A DNA stretch of 64,000 nucleotides from an uncultured Barnesiella sp. (GTDB taxonomy: Bacteria > Bacteroidota > Bacteroidia > Bacteroidales > Barnesiellaceae_A), in assembly GCA_944321085.1 (NCBI GenBank), contig CALUJY010000001.1, positions 278,671 to 342,670 on the forward strand, read 5' to 3'. Shown one piece after another: positions 1 through 7,710 of this stretch. The translations under genes and the position numbers were made by a program. Positions within the stretch are counted from its first letter, which is position 1, and the number at the start of each line of letters is the position of its first letter. The notes beneath the pieces were generated by a model. That model ran no database searches, was not told the DNA's origin, and saw only the letters and a list, made by a program, of their open reading frames with translations.

Positions 1-183
1 GATTTGATGGGTATGATAGCTGCATTGCCTGCGGGATTTCGCACGGTATTCAACATGTATGCCATAGAGGGCTATTCGCATAAAGAGATAGCCGATATAT
101 TAGGCATCAGCGAAGGTACATCGCGTTCCCAATATAACAGAGCGCGAAATTTGATACAGAGAAAAATTCAAGAAATGCAATAA
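1..183 (+). CDS. ECF-type RNA polymerase sigma factor, C-terminal end (partial)
   Basis: The gene is cut by the window edge; 60 codons remain before a TAA stop. The visible part is a sigma region 4 helix-turn-helix, with LPAGFRTVFNMYAIEGYSH followed by KEIADILGISEGTSRSQ, the pattern that reads the -35/-33 promoter element. The next gene starts 11 bases later on the same strand and encodes a protein with a short cytoplasmic N-terminus and one membrane helix, so the pair probably forms a sigma / membrane-partner operon. The missing N-terminus prevents a finer family call. The start lies outside the window. Confidence 0.85.
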   Translation, partial: DLMGMIAALPAGFRTVFNMYAIEGYSHKEIADILGISEGTSRSQYNRARNLIQRKIQEMQ

Positions 184-194
184 GAGGCACTGCC

Positions 195-1349
195 ATGAAA
201 GAGGATAAGATAGCTGCTTGCTTCAAGAAGAAACTGTCGGGTCACGAATGTGACGTGCCCGAAATGTTATGGGATAAGGTGGAAGCCGAATTACCTCCGG
301 TACGCGGTTTCAAGACTCGTCGTTACCGATACATCTGTCTTGCTGCGGCCGCCGTTGCGATACTCATCGTGGGCGTATCATCTTTCTGGCTGATATGGCG
401 GGTTCCGTCGCCTTTGCAAGATACTGCCGCTATTGCTGTCGTGACAGAAAAATACGAAACAGAGGTGTCACCTGAGCAACACAACGTACCCGAGGCGAGC
501 AGCCGCGTGTCGGTGCAACCTGACGTCACGGCAAGTCGGGTGTATGCCGAGGCTGTGCAGTCGGCGACCGAGATTTCTCGTAACGAGGTCAAGGAGCCGG
601 CTCGTGTAGTAGACCAGCCTGTCCGTTCGACAACACATGCTGTATCCGTAGTCGATAAACCTGTCAAAGTGGTATTGCCCGAGATAGGAACCGACGATGT
701 TTCGCAATATGACCCGCAAGCTCTTGCCGCTATTATACACTCGGCTGGTAAGCCTGCGTTGCCCAGTCATTGGTTGTCGGTGAAAGCCAATGCGATGCGT
801 GCCGATGTGACGCCTGTGCAATATGTGATGCGAGCTGGTATGCAAGAGATTATCTATCGCCATAAAATGCCTCTTTCGGTAACGGCCTCGTTCGAAAAAA
901 GATTTGGCCGCTGGGGAGTGGGTACGGGAGTATCCTATACTTTCATGACATCCGATTATGAGATGGCCGATAATGAGCGTCTTGGTACGCAGACCCTTCA
1001 TTATTTAGGCATTCCGCTGTATGTCAGTTTCAATATAGCCAAGGTGAAACGCTTCTCGTTCTATGCCTCGGCGGGAGGTGAAGCCGACTTTAATATTGCC
1101 GGAATACAGAAAGAGAGTATCGAGAGCCTTGCTTACGAAACGATGAAAGAAAAGAAAGTATGCGACAAAAAGCCGCAGTTATCGGTGCAGGCACGAGTAG
1201 GGGCAGCCTTTGAACTGATGAGACGCCTTGATTTGTATATAGAACCTACGTTGGGTTATTATTTTCATCACGAGTCACCTGTACACAGTATATGGAACGA
1301 CCGTCCGTGGAATGTAAGTCTGAGTTTGGGCGTGCGTACAGGGTTCTGA
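195..1349 (+). CDS. Membrane protein with anti-sigma-like N-terminus and C-terminal beta-barrel-like domain
   Basis: The 384-residue protein has a charged cytoplasmic-type N-terminus (1-45), a single strong membrane helix at about 47-67, a long Val/Thr/Glu-rich linker (about 70-180), and a C-terminal third rich in alternating aromatic strands ending in NVSLSLGVRTGF, as in small outer-membrane beta-barrel proteins of the PorT / OmpW-like type. It follows the sigma-factor gene by 11 bases. An N-terminal segment and helix directly behind an ECF sigma gene is the usual position of an anti-sigma factor, so a sigma-binding role is inferred, not shown. A barrel-type fold behind an inner-membrane helix is unusual; the domain may sit in the periplasm as a soluble beta domain. 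Confidence 0.7.
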   Translation: MKEDKIAACFKKKLSGHECDVPEMLWDKVEAELPPVRGFKTRRYRYICLAAAAVAILIVGVSSFWLIWRVPSPLQDTAAIAVVTEKYETEVSPEQHNVPEASSRVSVQPDVTASRVYAEAVQSATEISRNEVKEPARVVDQPVRSTTHAVSVVDKPVKVVLPEIGTDDVSQYDPQALAAIIHSAGKPALPSHWLSVKANAMRADVTPVQYVMRAGMQEIIYRHKMPLSVTASFEKRFGRWGVGTGVSYTFMTSDYEMADNERLGTQTLHYLGIPLYVSFNIAKVKRFSFYASAGGEADFNIAGIQKESIESLAYETMKEKKVCDKKPQLSVQARVGAAFELMRRLDLYIEPTLGYYFHHESPVHSIWNDRPWNVSLSLGVRTGF

Positions 1350-1638
1350 AACTTGGGAGCCTAAGGAAGTTATATCCCATGTTATTTTGTATCGGGCGAT
1401 GACAAAAATTTCAGGTAGTCATTATCTGACAGATTATCATGCGTTTCCGATGATGTAATTACATTTAAGTAGTATATCGGTGATATTCTCTCGAAAAAAA
1501 TTAAAATTTTTTCGAGGGCGATGCAACGTTTTGCCTCTCGATAGCATCTATCATAATAGAAGTTTCTGATATATTTGATAGTAGAATATAGACTCAGTAA
1601 CAACAAACCTTTTATTATTGATGTTTCTAACATTCTAA

Positions 1639-1668
1639 AAGAGCGGTGTTCGTGAGAATACCGCTCTT
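1639..1668. terminator. Intrinsic terminator hairpin with GTGA loop
   Basis: Arms AAGAGCGGT and ACCGCTCTT, extended by a G-T pair and TTC/GAA, close a GTGA loop and are followed by GTTTTG on the plus strand. It lies about 290 bases after the barrel-protein gene. The rest of 1350-1827 is AT-rich and shows no gene that I can support. Confidence 0.65.
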
Positions 1669-1827
1669 GTTTTGCTCTGGCATGCTGTCTGTGGGAACGG
1701 ATGTAGGACATTTGGCCGGAATTTCCGAAAAAGGGTTTCTGTTGCGTTCCCTTTTAGGATATTGCTACTGTAATAGCTGCTGCCTGTGAGAGCCTTGTTG
1801 CGAGAGCAAATATTGTAACTCTTGATG

Positions 1828-2454
1828 TTACAATGTAGTGTGTGTCAGCATTACCTCAGCCATGGAATGATTTCCAATAATATCGTAAACGGACGCTGCA
1901 CAACGGTAGCAAAGTGCGTCGACAATAGCCGGCGCAAGATTGTAGCTTGTGGCATCGTCGTCGGGCGGGGCGATGCAGGTTAGTTCTATGATGCGGTGCT
2001 GTTTGCAGGATGGAGGGAGTGAGTAGTAGTCTATGATTTGTTTCCCATTGCTATCGGTGCCCCATACGGCAACAGGCTTTGCTGTTCCGCCGCGAGTGAA
2101 GAGGTTGAATTGTAGTTCGTAGCGCGGGTCGTTTATGGTAATAAACTGTGTTACGGGGCGTTGCCACCCCTCCATGAGTAGCGATACAGGGCGCAGCATC
2201 TCGGTGTCGAGTGTAATACGTCCGCTGCCATCTTGGCGCTTTTGAGGTTCGGGAGGATTCGGGTATGCCTCAACCCACAGCAGATGAGGCGGTGCAATGA
2301 GGGCTATTGCCCGTAATGTTTCGCTTATCTTGGCATCGATGTAGCGGTCTATGGTTACACCTTCGTTTTGTGAGAGTGTGCCGTCCCACACAGGAGGTAG
2401 TTCCTCCATGCAACATTTGGTGCGGGAGATGATTTCATCGCGGGTTATGTTCAT
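1828..2454 (-). CDS. Phage adaptor-like structural protein (hypothetical)
   Basis: This 208-residue soluble protein has no signal peptide or membrane segment. It is last in a four-gene minus-strand cassette, and its start codon overlaps the stop of the tail-fibre-like gene by four bases (ATGA). The C-terminus, SYNLAPAIVDALCYRCAASVYDI followed by IGNHSMAEVM, has the look of head-tail connector/adaptor proteins that accompany SU10-type capsid genes in Bacteroidales phages; this rests on context and remembered resemblance, not on a diagnostic motif. Codon use and base composition resemble the surrounding chromosomal genes. It could be an unrelated domesticated protein. Confidence 0.5.
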   Translation of the reverse strand: MNITRDEIISRTKCCMEELPPVWDGTLSQNEGVTIDRYIDAKISETLRAIALIAPPHLLWVEAYPNPPEPQKRQDGSGRITLDTEMLRPVSLLMEGWQRPVTQFITINDPRYELQFNLFTRGGTAKPVAVWGTDSNGKQIIDYYSLPPSCKQHRIIELTCIAPPDDDATSYNLAPAIVDALCYRCAASVYDIIGNHSMAEVMLTHTTL

Positions 2455-3359
2455 ATAGGAGTATCTCTTAGGCCATCGGCGGTAATGGTGAAACGTTTTT
2501 TTATGAGAACGCCTCCTACACTACTGACAGAGCCTTCCAAAAGAGAAATCTCGTTGGCTGTGATATTGGTGGCGTATATCGTGTCGTTTACGATATGGGT
2601 AAAATTTTGTTGTACATATTGCTCGTTTTCTCCGGTACCCTTTTTTATGGAAAGGTTGGCAATTTCTTTTCCATTGGAGTCGGTGATGCTCAGAGTACAC
2701 ATTTCCGGCGACAAGACCAGCATGCCGTTGCCGTCTTGTTCTATCACTTGCAATCCTGTGGCAAGGACAGAGAAGCCGTCGACAGTTTCCCATACTTGTG
2801 TTGAATCGGGTGAGACTGCTGTAAAAGATCCGAAGAGATGGAGCCGGTAGTATTGCCCGTTGTAGAGTACGACATCGATATAGGTATTGTTGCGATGGTA
2901 GGTTTCGTCTTTGTTCCATATTCCGCGATAACGGTGAAAGACGAGTGGCGATAAGGAAATAGGGTAGACGTGGCTTTCCCATTTGCTTCCGTCCCAGTGT
3001 AAGAGGATAATGCTTGATTGTGAGCACGGCACCTCTATTTTTATCATCGTTCCCGGCAGTTTGGGGAATCCGTATGAGCCGGCCGTTGTTGCTACATAAT
3101 AGTAGAGAGCCTCTTTATTGGCGATGATAGAAGGCGAGAAGGTCTCGGGGTCGGTAATCATCCCCACTAAATCGGGAGCACTTGCGTAGTTTGTGTCGCA
3201 CCAGCATGCAGTGACGGGGTTCCACATCCATAGGGTCGATGTCTCGCCGTTCAAGAAGAAGCTGCCTGCTTCTCCTCCCTCGGGATAACAGCTTTGCAAT
3301 GCTTCGAGGCTGCCGTAATATCCGAGGTATCCGGCTATACATTTGTGCAGTATTTTCAT
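2451..3359 (-). CDS. Phage tail-fibre-like protein
   Basis: The 302-residue protein starts with GYYGSLEALQSCYPEGGEAG and then TSTLWMWNPVTACW, the pattern of the N-terminal unit found in many phage tail or fibre proteins of Bacteroidales (a length-plus-value unit with a TiWvWd strand). Around residues 143-190 there is YRGIWNKDETYHRNNTYID with a following VLYNGQYYRL, resembling the small carbohydrate-binding fold (CBM5/12-like) in fibre proteins. The C-terminus, NITANEISLLEGSVSSVGG, looks like the repetitive beta structure at the end of a fibre. It lies between the capsid-like and adaptor-like genes and overlaps the latter by four bases. The binding target is unknown. Confidence 0.55.
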   Translation of the reverse strand: MKILHKCIAGYLGYYGSLEALQSCYPEGGEAGSFFLNGETSTLWMWNPVTACWCDTNYASAPDLVGMITDPETFSPSIIANKEALYYYVATTAGSYGFPKLPGTMIKIEVPCSQSSIILLHWDGSKWESHVYPISLSPLVFHRYRGIWNKDETYHRNNTYIDVVLYNGQYYRLHLFGSFTAVSPDSTQVWETVDGFSVLATGLQVIEQDGNGMLVLSPEMCTLSITDSNGKEIANLSIKKGTGENEQYVQQNFTHIVNDTIYATNITANEISLLEGSVSSVGGVLIKKRFTITADGLRDTPI

Positions 3360-3511
3360 GTGAGTAGTTCGTTATAAGTTGTTTCTATTTCAGATATTCA
3401 TCTATTAAGAATTATCCTTGAATAAATGCAATAGGAGGTATGTCGTAATAGAGTGTCGTGACGTATTCTTTGCGATATGGATAATCATCAGATGAGGATG
3501 GCTTTGTGTGC

Positions 3512-3547
3512 AGGGCTGTGGCAGCTCCTTCCTGTTGCCACAGCCCT
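3512..3547. terminator. Strong hairpin after the capsid-like gene
   Basis: Perfect 12-bp arms AGGGCTGTGGCA and TGCCACAGCCCT enclose a 12-base loop, 14 bases beyond the stop of the capsid-like gene. There is no T-run in either direction, so it may be a weak terminator or an mRNA-stabilising 3' hairpin that raises capsid-gene expression over the distal genes, as is common behind capsid genes. Confidence 0.5.
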
Positions 3548-3561
3548 GAGAGAAGACAAGA

Positions 3562-4959
3562 TTATTCGCTGACAGGTACAATACGCATGTGTGCGGCAGG
3601 GTAACGGAGTGTCAGACAGCTTGCCTCGGTGAGGACAAGAGCATCGGTATTGCGGATACCGGCTTTTTTAAGATCCAAGGCTTGCGAGCCAAAAGGTACG
3701 TGCGACCACTTTTGGATATACTCGGGGTCGAAGATAAAGCCATAGTCGCTCATGCCGCAGTCGTCGAATACCTCAGAGTGCAAGACGTAGAGTCGGCCGA
3801 ACTTCGAGCTGATTTCGTTGAAATCGATACCCCATTTTACCATATTTTTATCGCCCTCCACGATTTTGGCCGTTTCAATCTTGTTGATGCGTCCAATGAA
3901 GTCGGAACCTCCGATGAGCACTTTGCGCTTGTTGCCGGCATTCCCCGTAAATGACATTTGCATCATATCTACAAGGTCGCTTTGTGTGAAACCGACGGAG
4001 GGGTCATACTCGTATTGCTTGCCTGCTTGCCACCAAATACCGCCGGTGAGGTTGACGTACTCTTTCTTCAAAGTGTCATAGACTTTGTGCTTGACACCGA
4101 ACATGAAGGTCTTTTCCATGCCAAGGCGCATATCGTATATGGCAGCCTCTTCTTGGTCAGAGAAGTCCCATTCTACCTCTTTGTTGGCAATTTTTTGAAG
4201 AGTCGATTGCTCGATTTGCATTTTGAAGATTTGGCAGTAGTTTTGTTCCTTGACGGGCAGGCTTTCAAATTGGGCGGTCTGTACGTCGAGCTCGGTGGCG
4301 GCGCGTCCCATGCGGATGAGGCAAGTGCCGGCGGGAATAGTGGGAACACAGTCTGTTATGGTTCCTAAGGTTTTCCCGTTTGCGACGTTTACAAGCGGTG
4401 CGCCTGTGTTGAGGTCTTTGGTGTATACGTATAACACGAGGTCGGCTTGCGAGGGCGTCACTCCGTCGCTTTCGTATCCTTTTACGCCCTGTACGAGTAT
4501 GGTGTCGGATATCTCAAATATATCGTTGTTGGCGGTGTCCAACTTGGCACGGCGGTTGTTGGCCGTGGCAGCGCTTCCTTCCGGTTCTGTATAAGCTGTT
4601 TTCAGCGTGGTTTTGGTAGGTTTCACATCTACCGAGTAGTAGTCTACAATCATAGAACCCGCTTTTCGAGCCCCTTTATAACGCGATATTTGGTCTACGG
4701 GTGTGGACATGGGGCGGATTTTTACGATGCGGTTATCTATTTCGCTTTGAAGCAGCGACGGGCTGTATTCGCGCGTCAGTTCGGTGGTAAGAGGTTGGCC
4801 GCTCACTATATTGCCTGTTGTCATACCGGGCAGTATTGCTGCGATGCAATAGGCCGAGGCATCGGCAAAGTTGCCTATCAGCAAGACAAAGAGCAACATA
4901 AGCGAGATGGAGATAATCCATTGCGTAGATGAAATTTTCTTAAATGTTTCTGCTTTCAT
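3562..4959 (-). CDS. Major-capsid-like protein (SU10-type, HK97 fold) with N-terminal membrane segment
   Basis: The 465-residue protein from about residue 60 on resembles SU10-type major capsid proteins: SPSLLQSEIDNRIVKIRPM then TPVDQISRYKGARKAGS and VDYYSVDVKPTK, followed by a region rich in beta strands and ending with VFDDCGMSDYGFIFDPEYIQ. Residues 14-30 (WIISISLMLLFVLLIG) form a hydrophobic helix after a basic start (KAETFKK), which free phage capsid proteins do not carry. An internal Met at residue 46 (codon 4822-4824) would yield a capsid without the helix, but no ribosome-binding or A-rich leader precedes it, whereas the chosen start follows an A-rich leader typical of Bacteroidales. 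The neighbours are scaffold-like, fibre-like and adaptor-like genes. The fold is inferred from sequence pattern only. Confidence 0.6.
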   Translation of the reverse strand: MKAETFKKISSTQWIISISLMLLFVLLIGNFADASAYCIAAILPGMTTGNIVSGQPLTTELTREYSPSLLQSEIDNRIVKIRPMSTPVDQISRYKGARKAGSMIVDYYSVDVKPTKTTLKTAYTEPEGSAATANNRRAKLDTANNDIFEISDTILVQGVKGYESDGVTPSQADLVLYVYTKDLNTGAPLVNVANGKTLGTITDCVPTIPAGTCLIRMGRAATELDVQTAQFESLPVKEQNYCQIFKMQIEQSTLQKIANKEVEWDFSDQEEAAIYDMRLGMEKTFMFGVKHKVYDTLKKEYVNLTGGIWWQAGKQYEYDPSVGFTQSDLVDMMQMSFTGNAGNKRKVLIGGSDFIGRINKIETAKIVEGDKNMVKWGIDFNEISSKFGRLYVLHSEVFDDCGMSDYGFIFDPEYIQKWSHVPFGSQALDLKKAGIRNTDALVLTEASCLTLRYPAAHMRIVPVSE

Positions 4960-5106
4960 ACTTTTTGTTGTTTTTGGGATGTTTTATAAATGAATTGTTT
5001 GTGAGCTTCTCCTCTTGTGCATCGTGCGAAATGTTATAGTGTCAATGGTAGTTTATAGGAATGAGGCCGTGGCATGTGAGGAGAGGCGTTTTGTTTTACT
5101 TGGAGG

Positions 5107-5862
5107 TTACATGTCCCACACACTGCGACGGCGGCGAGGACGGCGGTATCCGCCAGTTTCGTTATTCCCGTTTTTGTGAGGTAAGGCGGGTAGATTGTCG
5201 CCGGCGCTTTCGCGGCGCGAGAGAGTAATGCGTTCGTTACGGCCTTTTATTTCGGCGGCATGTTCGGCACACGGAAGGTCGGTGTCGTAGCGTAACCCTT
5301 TGTAGAGGAGTTCCAGTACATCTACTGTGAGGTCTCCGGCAAATACGTGGCGGCATACGTGGAACACGCGGTCGAGGAAATCGTCGAACTCTGTTTCGTC
5401 CATCTGTTTGGCACGCATAAAACGCTCGATGTGACGTGCGCTCTGTTCTACGTTGCGACGCATCGACTCTTCAAGTTCCATGTAGCGGCGATTTCGAGCT
5501 TCGAATTCCTCGTTGGCACGGCGTATGGCGTGCATGTAGCGTTCGTCGCCGGCGTGGTCGAACATATCTTTGCCGAAGTAGCGTATGCACGCTACCACTG
5601 TATCTTCGCCATCGGCGACATCAGAGATGAATGCTCCCATCTTGGGGTTTTTGCACATCAGCTGGCATAAACGATTTTGGTCGCTTAACATCTGCTCGTA
5701 GTGTTGCGAGAGTGCGTTGTCGTACTCGTCGAGAGCATCGTAGAAGTCGTCTTCGTTGGCAAACTGACGGTCGGGGTAGCGTTCTTGCAGTCGTCGTGCA
5801 ATACGTTCGCGAGCGCTTTCACGGGCGGTTCCCCCGCCACCGGTAATGTTGTTTCTGTTCAT
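5107..5862 (-). CDS. Scaffold-like coiled-coil protein (hypothetical)
   Basis: This is the first gene of the capsid-like cassette. The 251-residue protein is strongly charged and almost entirely helical: residues 14-75 contain RESARERIARRLQERYPDRQ and a DFYDALDEYDNALSQHYEQM heptad-like stretch, and residues 115-160 are a long Glu/Arg helix. The C-terminus is a disordered, very basic tail (GGYRRPRRRRSVWDM). A helical protein of this size immediately before a capsid gene is what scaffolding proteins look like; the basic tail could bind nucleic acid or the capsid interior. No sequence motif proves the role. A weak -7 candidate (TTACTTTG, minus strand, 5917-5924) lies about 55 bases upstream of the start. 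Confidence 0.5.
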   Translation of the reverse strand: MNRNNITGGGGTARESARERIARRLQERYPDRQFANEDDFYDALDEYDNALSQHYEQMLSDQNRLCQLMCKNPKMGAFISDVADGEDTVVACIRYFGKDMFDHAGDERYMHAIRRANEEFEARNRRYMELEESMRRNVEQSARHIERFMRAKQMDETEFDDFLDRVFHVCRHVFAGDLTVDVLELLYKGLRYDTDLPCAEHAAEIKGRNERITLSRRESAGDNLPALPHKNGNNETGGYRRPRRRRSVWDM

Positions 5863-6123
5863 AACAAGTTTTTTTTACAAGTTGATAATCATTAGTCCCG
5901 TTTCCCTCGGGCAATGCAAAGTAACAACCTGTAAGTCGCCGTGTCATGCGATAGTGTGCCGTCTTGTAGCGGGCATCGTTTTTTTTGACTTCGGGCATTG
6001 TGAAAAGATTTGTCTCTCCTTATTTTCACCCGGAATGTTACAACGTATGGGTAAAAATCTTATCTTTGACCATACAAAAAGCCGTGATTTGCAAATTCAA
6101 ATAATAAATTAAAAGCGTATATT

Positions 6124-7527
6124 ATGTTTCCTGCACAAACTTATGTTACCCGCCGCGACACGCTACGCAAGATGATAGGAAGCGGCATTATTTTGCTGCC
6201 CGGTAATAGTGATATGGCTATCAATTTCCCCAATAACGCAGGAGCCTTTCGCCAAGACTCTACGTTTCTCTATTATTTCGGGCTTGCCAATGCCCGTTTG
6301 GCAGCTATTATAGATATTGACAACAACTGCGATACGCTCTATGGCGATGATGTCACAATAGACGAGATGGTGTGGACAGGACCTGTGCCTGCTCTTGTGG
6401 ATTTGGCTGCGAGTGTGGGTGTGAAACATACGGCTCCGCTGGCTGCATTGCCCGACGCTATTGCTGCGGCTCGCCGCGAAGGTCGTACAGTACATTACCT
6501 CCCGCAATTCCGGGGTATGGAGCTTATCAGTATGTCGACATTATTGGGTGTGCCTGTACAGCAGGTCAACGATGGCGTATCGCCAGACCTGATGATGGCC
6601 GTGACCCAAATGCGCGAGATAAAGAGCGATGAGGAGATTGCCGAGATGGAGAGAGCTTTCCATGTAGGCTATCTGATGCACACTACTGCCATGTCGATGT
6701 GTCGTGAGGGCGTAGTGGAACGTGAAATCATAGGAGCAATAGGTGGTATAGCCATGCAATATGGATGGGGCTGCTCGTTCTTCTCGCATGTGACGCAACA
6801 TGGCGAGATATTGCATAATTTTAGTTGTGATGGTAAGCTCGTTAACGGGCGCCTCCTTTTGTGCGATGCAGGTGCCGAGCTAATTTCGGGCTACTGTTCT
6901 GACCACACACGTACCTATCCTGTGAGCGGAAAATTTACAACGCGGCAACGCGAGATATATGAGATAGTGTTACGGGCTCACGACCGTATTATAGAGGTGG
7001 CACGTCCTATGCGTTATCAGGACTTGCACAATGAAGCTCTTTATACCATGGCCTGTGGGTTGGCCGATTTGGGCATTATCAAAGGCGACCCTCGCGAAGC
7101 TGTGGCAGCCGGAGCGATGGATATGCTTATGCCGCACGGATTGGGGCATGGCATGGGGCTCGATGTACATGACTGCGAGTCGATAGGCGAACGCGGCGAC
7201 GTGTATAATTTCCCCTTCTCGCGTGTAGCCGACCGTGCTGCCGCCATTGCATGTTGCACGTGCCGCAAGGTATGGCAGCTGCGTCCCGGCGTTGTTATGA
7301 GCGACGAGCCCGGGTTGTATTTTATACCGGCGCTTATAGAGCAATGGAAAGCCGAAGGACGTTGTAAAGATTTCCTTAACTACGACTTGCTGGCTTCGTA
7401 TTACGACTTTGGCGGTATCCGTATCGAGGACGATATTATCATCACGGCCGACGGTTGCCGCCGTGTAGGAGGCGATAAGAAAATTCCTATTATGGTAGAA
7501 GAGCTCGAAGCCGTTGTAGGCAGGTAA
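6124..7527 (+). CDS. pepP: Xaa-Pro aminopeptidase (M24B)
   Basis: The 467-residue protein removes N-terminal residues that precede proline from peptides in the cytosol. It has the N-terminal aminopeptidase P domain (about 1-165) and the pita-bread M24 domain. The five metal ligands are visible in order: D248 (LLCDAGAE), D260 (CSDHTRTYP), H342 (MPHGLGHGMGLDVHD), E395 (SDEPGLYF) and E435 (IRIEDDI). Length and motif order are normal for Bacteroidales enzymes. A -7 box TATCTTTG is at 6061-6068, giving a leader of about 50 bases. It is transcribed divergently from the capsid-like cassette and is not obviously related to it. Confidence 0.93.
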   Translation: MFPAQTYVTRRDTLRKMIGSGIILLPGNSDMAINFPNNAGAFRQDSTFLYYFGLANARLAAIIDIDNNCDTLYGDDVTIDEMVWTGPVPALVDLAASVGVKHTAPLAALPDAIAAARREGRTVHYLPQFRGMELISMSTLLGVPVQQVNDGVSPDLMMAVTQMREIKSDEEIAEMERAFHVGYLMHTTAMSMCREGVVEREIIGAIGGIAMQYGWGCSFFSHVTQHGEILHNFSCDGKLVNGRLLLCDAGAELISGYCSDHTRTYPVSGKFTTRQREIYEIVLRAHDRIIEVARPMRYQDLHNEALYTMACGLADLGIIKGDPREAVAAGAMDMLMPHGLGHGMGLDVHDCESIGERGDVYNFPFSRVADRAAAIACCTCRKVWQLRPGVVMSDEPGLYFIPALIEQWKAEGRCKDFLNYDLLASYYDFGGIRIEDDIIITADGCRRVGGDKKIPIMVEELEAVVGR

Positions 7528-7537
7528 TTGCTGCACT

Positions 7538-7609
7538 GCCCGACGTAATAGAGGCTGCCGCGTTCGACCTTACAGGCGACGTGGCAGCCTTCGTTGTTGT
7601 GTGTCGGGC
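7538..7609. other. Two-tier stem structure after pepP
   Basis: An outer stem GCCCGAC / GTCGGGC encloses an inner stem AGGCTGCC / GGCAGCCT with a further GC-rich apical region, followed by TTATAAAAAGG. It begins 11 bases after the pepP stop, so it probably marks the end of that transcript or protects its 3' end. Confidence 0.5.
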
Positions 7610-7621
7610 TTATAAAAAGGT

Positions 7622-7656
7622 GGGGGCTGTCGCGAAATAGTATCGCGGCAGCCCCC
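7622..7656 (-). terminator. Terminator of the hut operon
   Basis: Arms GGGGGCTG and CAGCCCCC with an internal CGCGA/TCGCG extension lie 55 bases beyond hutH. On the minus strand the hairpin is followed by CACCTTTTTATA, so it fits a rho-independent terminator for the hut operon. Confidence 0.75.
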
Positions 7657-7710
7657 TCTTGTCATGAAAAAACTAAGAATTCTGTTGGTCGGGTGAAATA
7701 CCCTTTATTA

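Noticed and set aside
1382-1711. Minus-strand open frame of about 109 codons
   Set aside because: It is AT-rich, contains the terminator hairpin at 1639-1668, and its peptide resembles no protein type.
1828-5862. Complete or recently inserted prophage
   Set aside because: No integrase, terminase, portal, protease, tail-tube or lysis gene is visible, no att repeats are seen, and composition matches the flanks.
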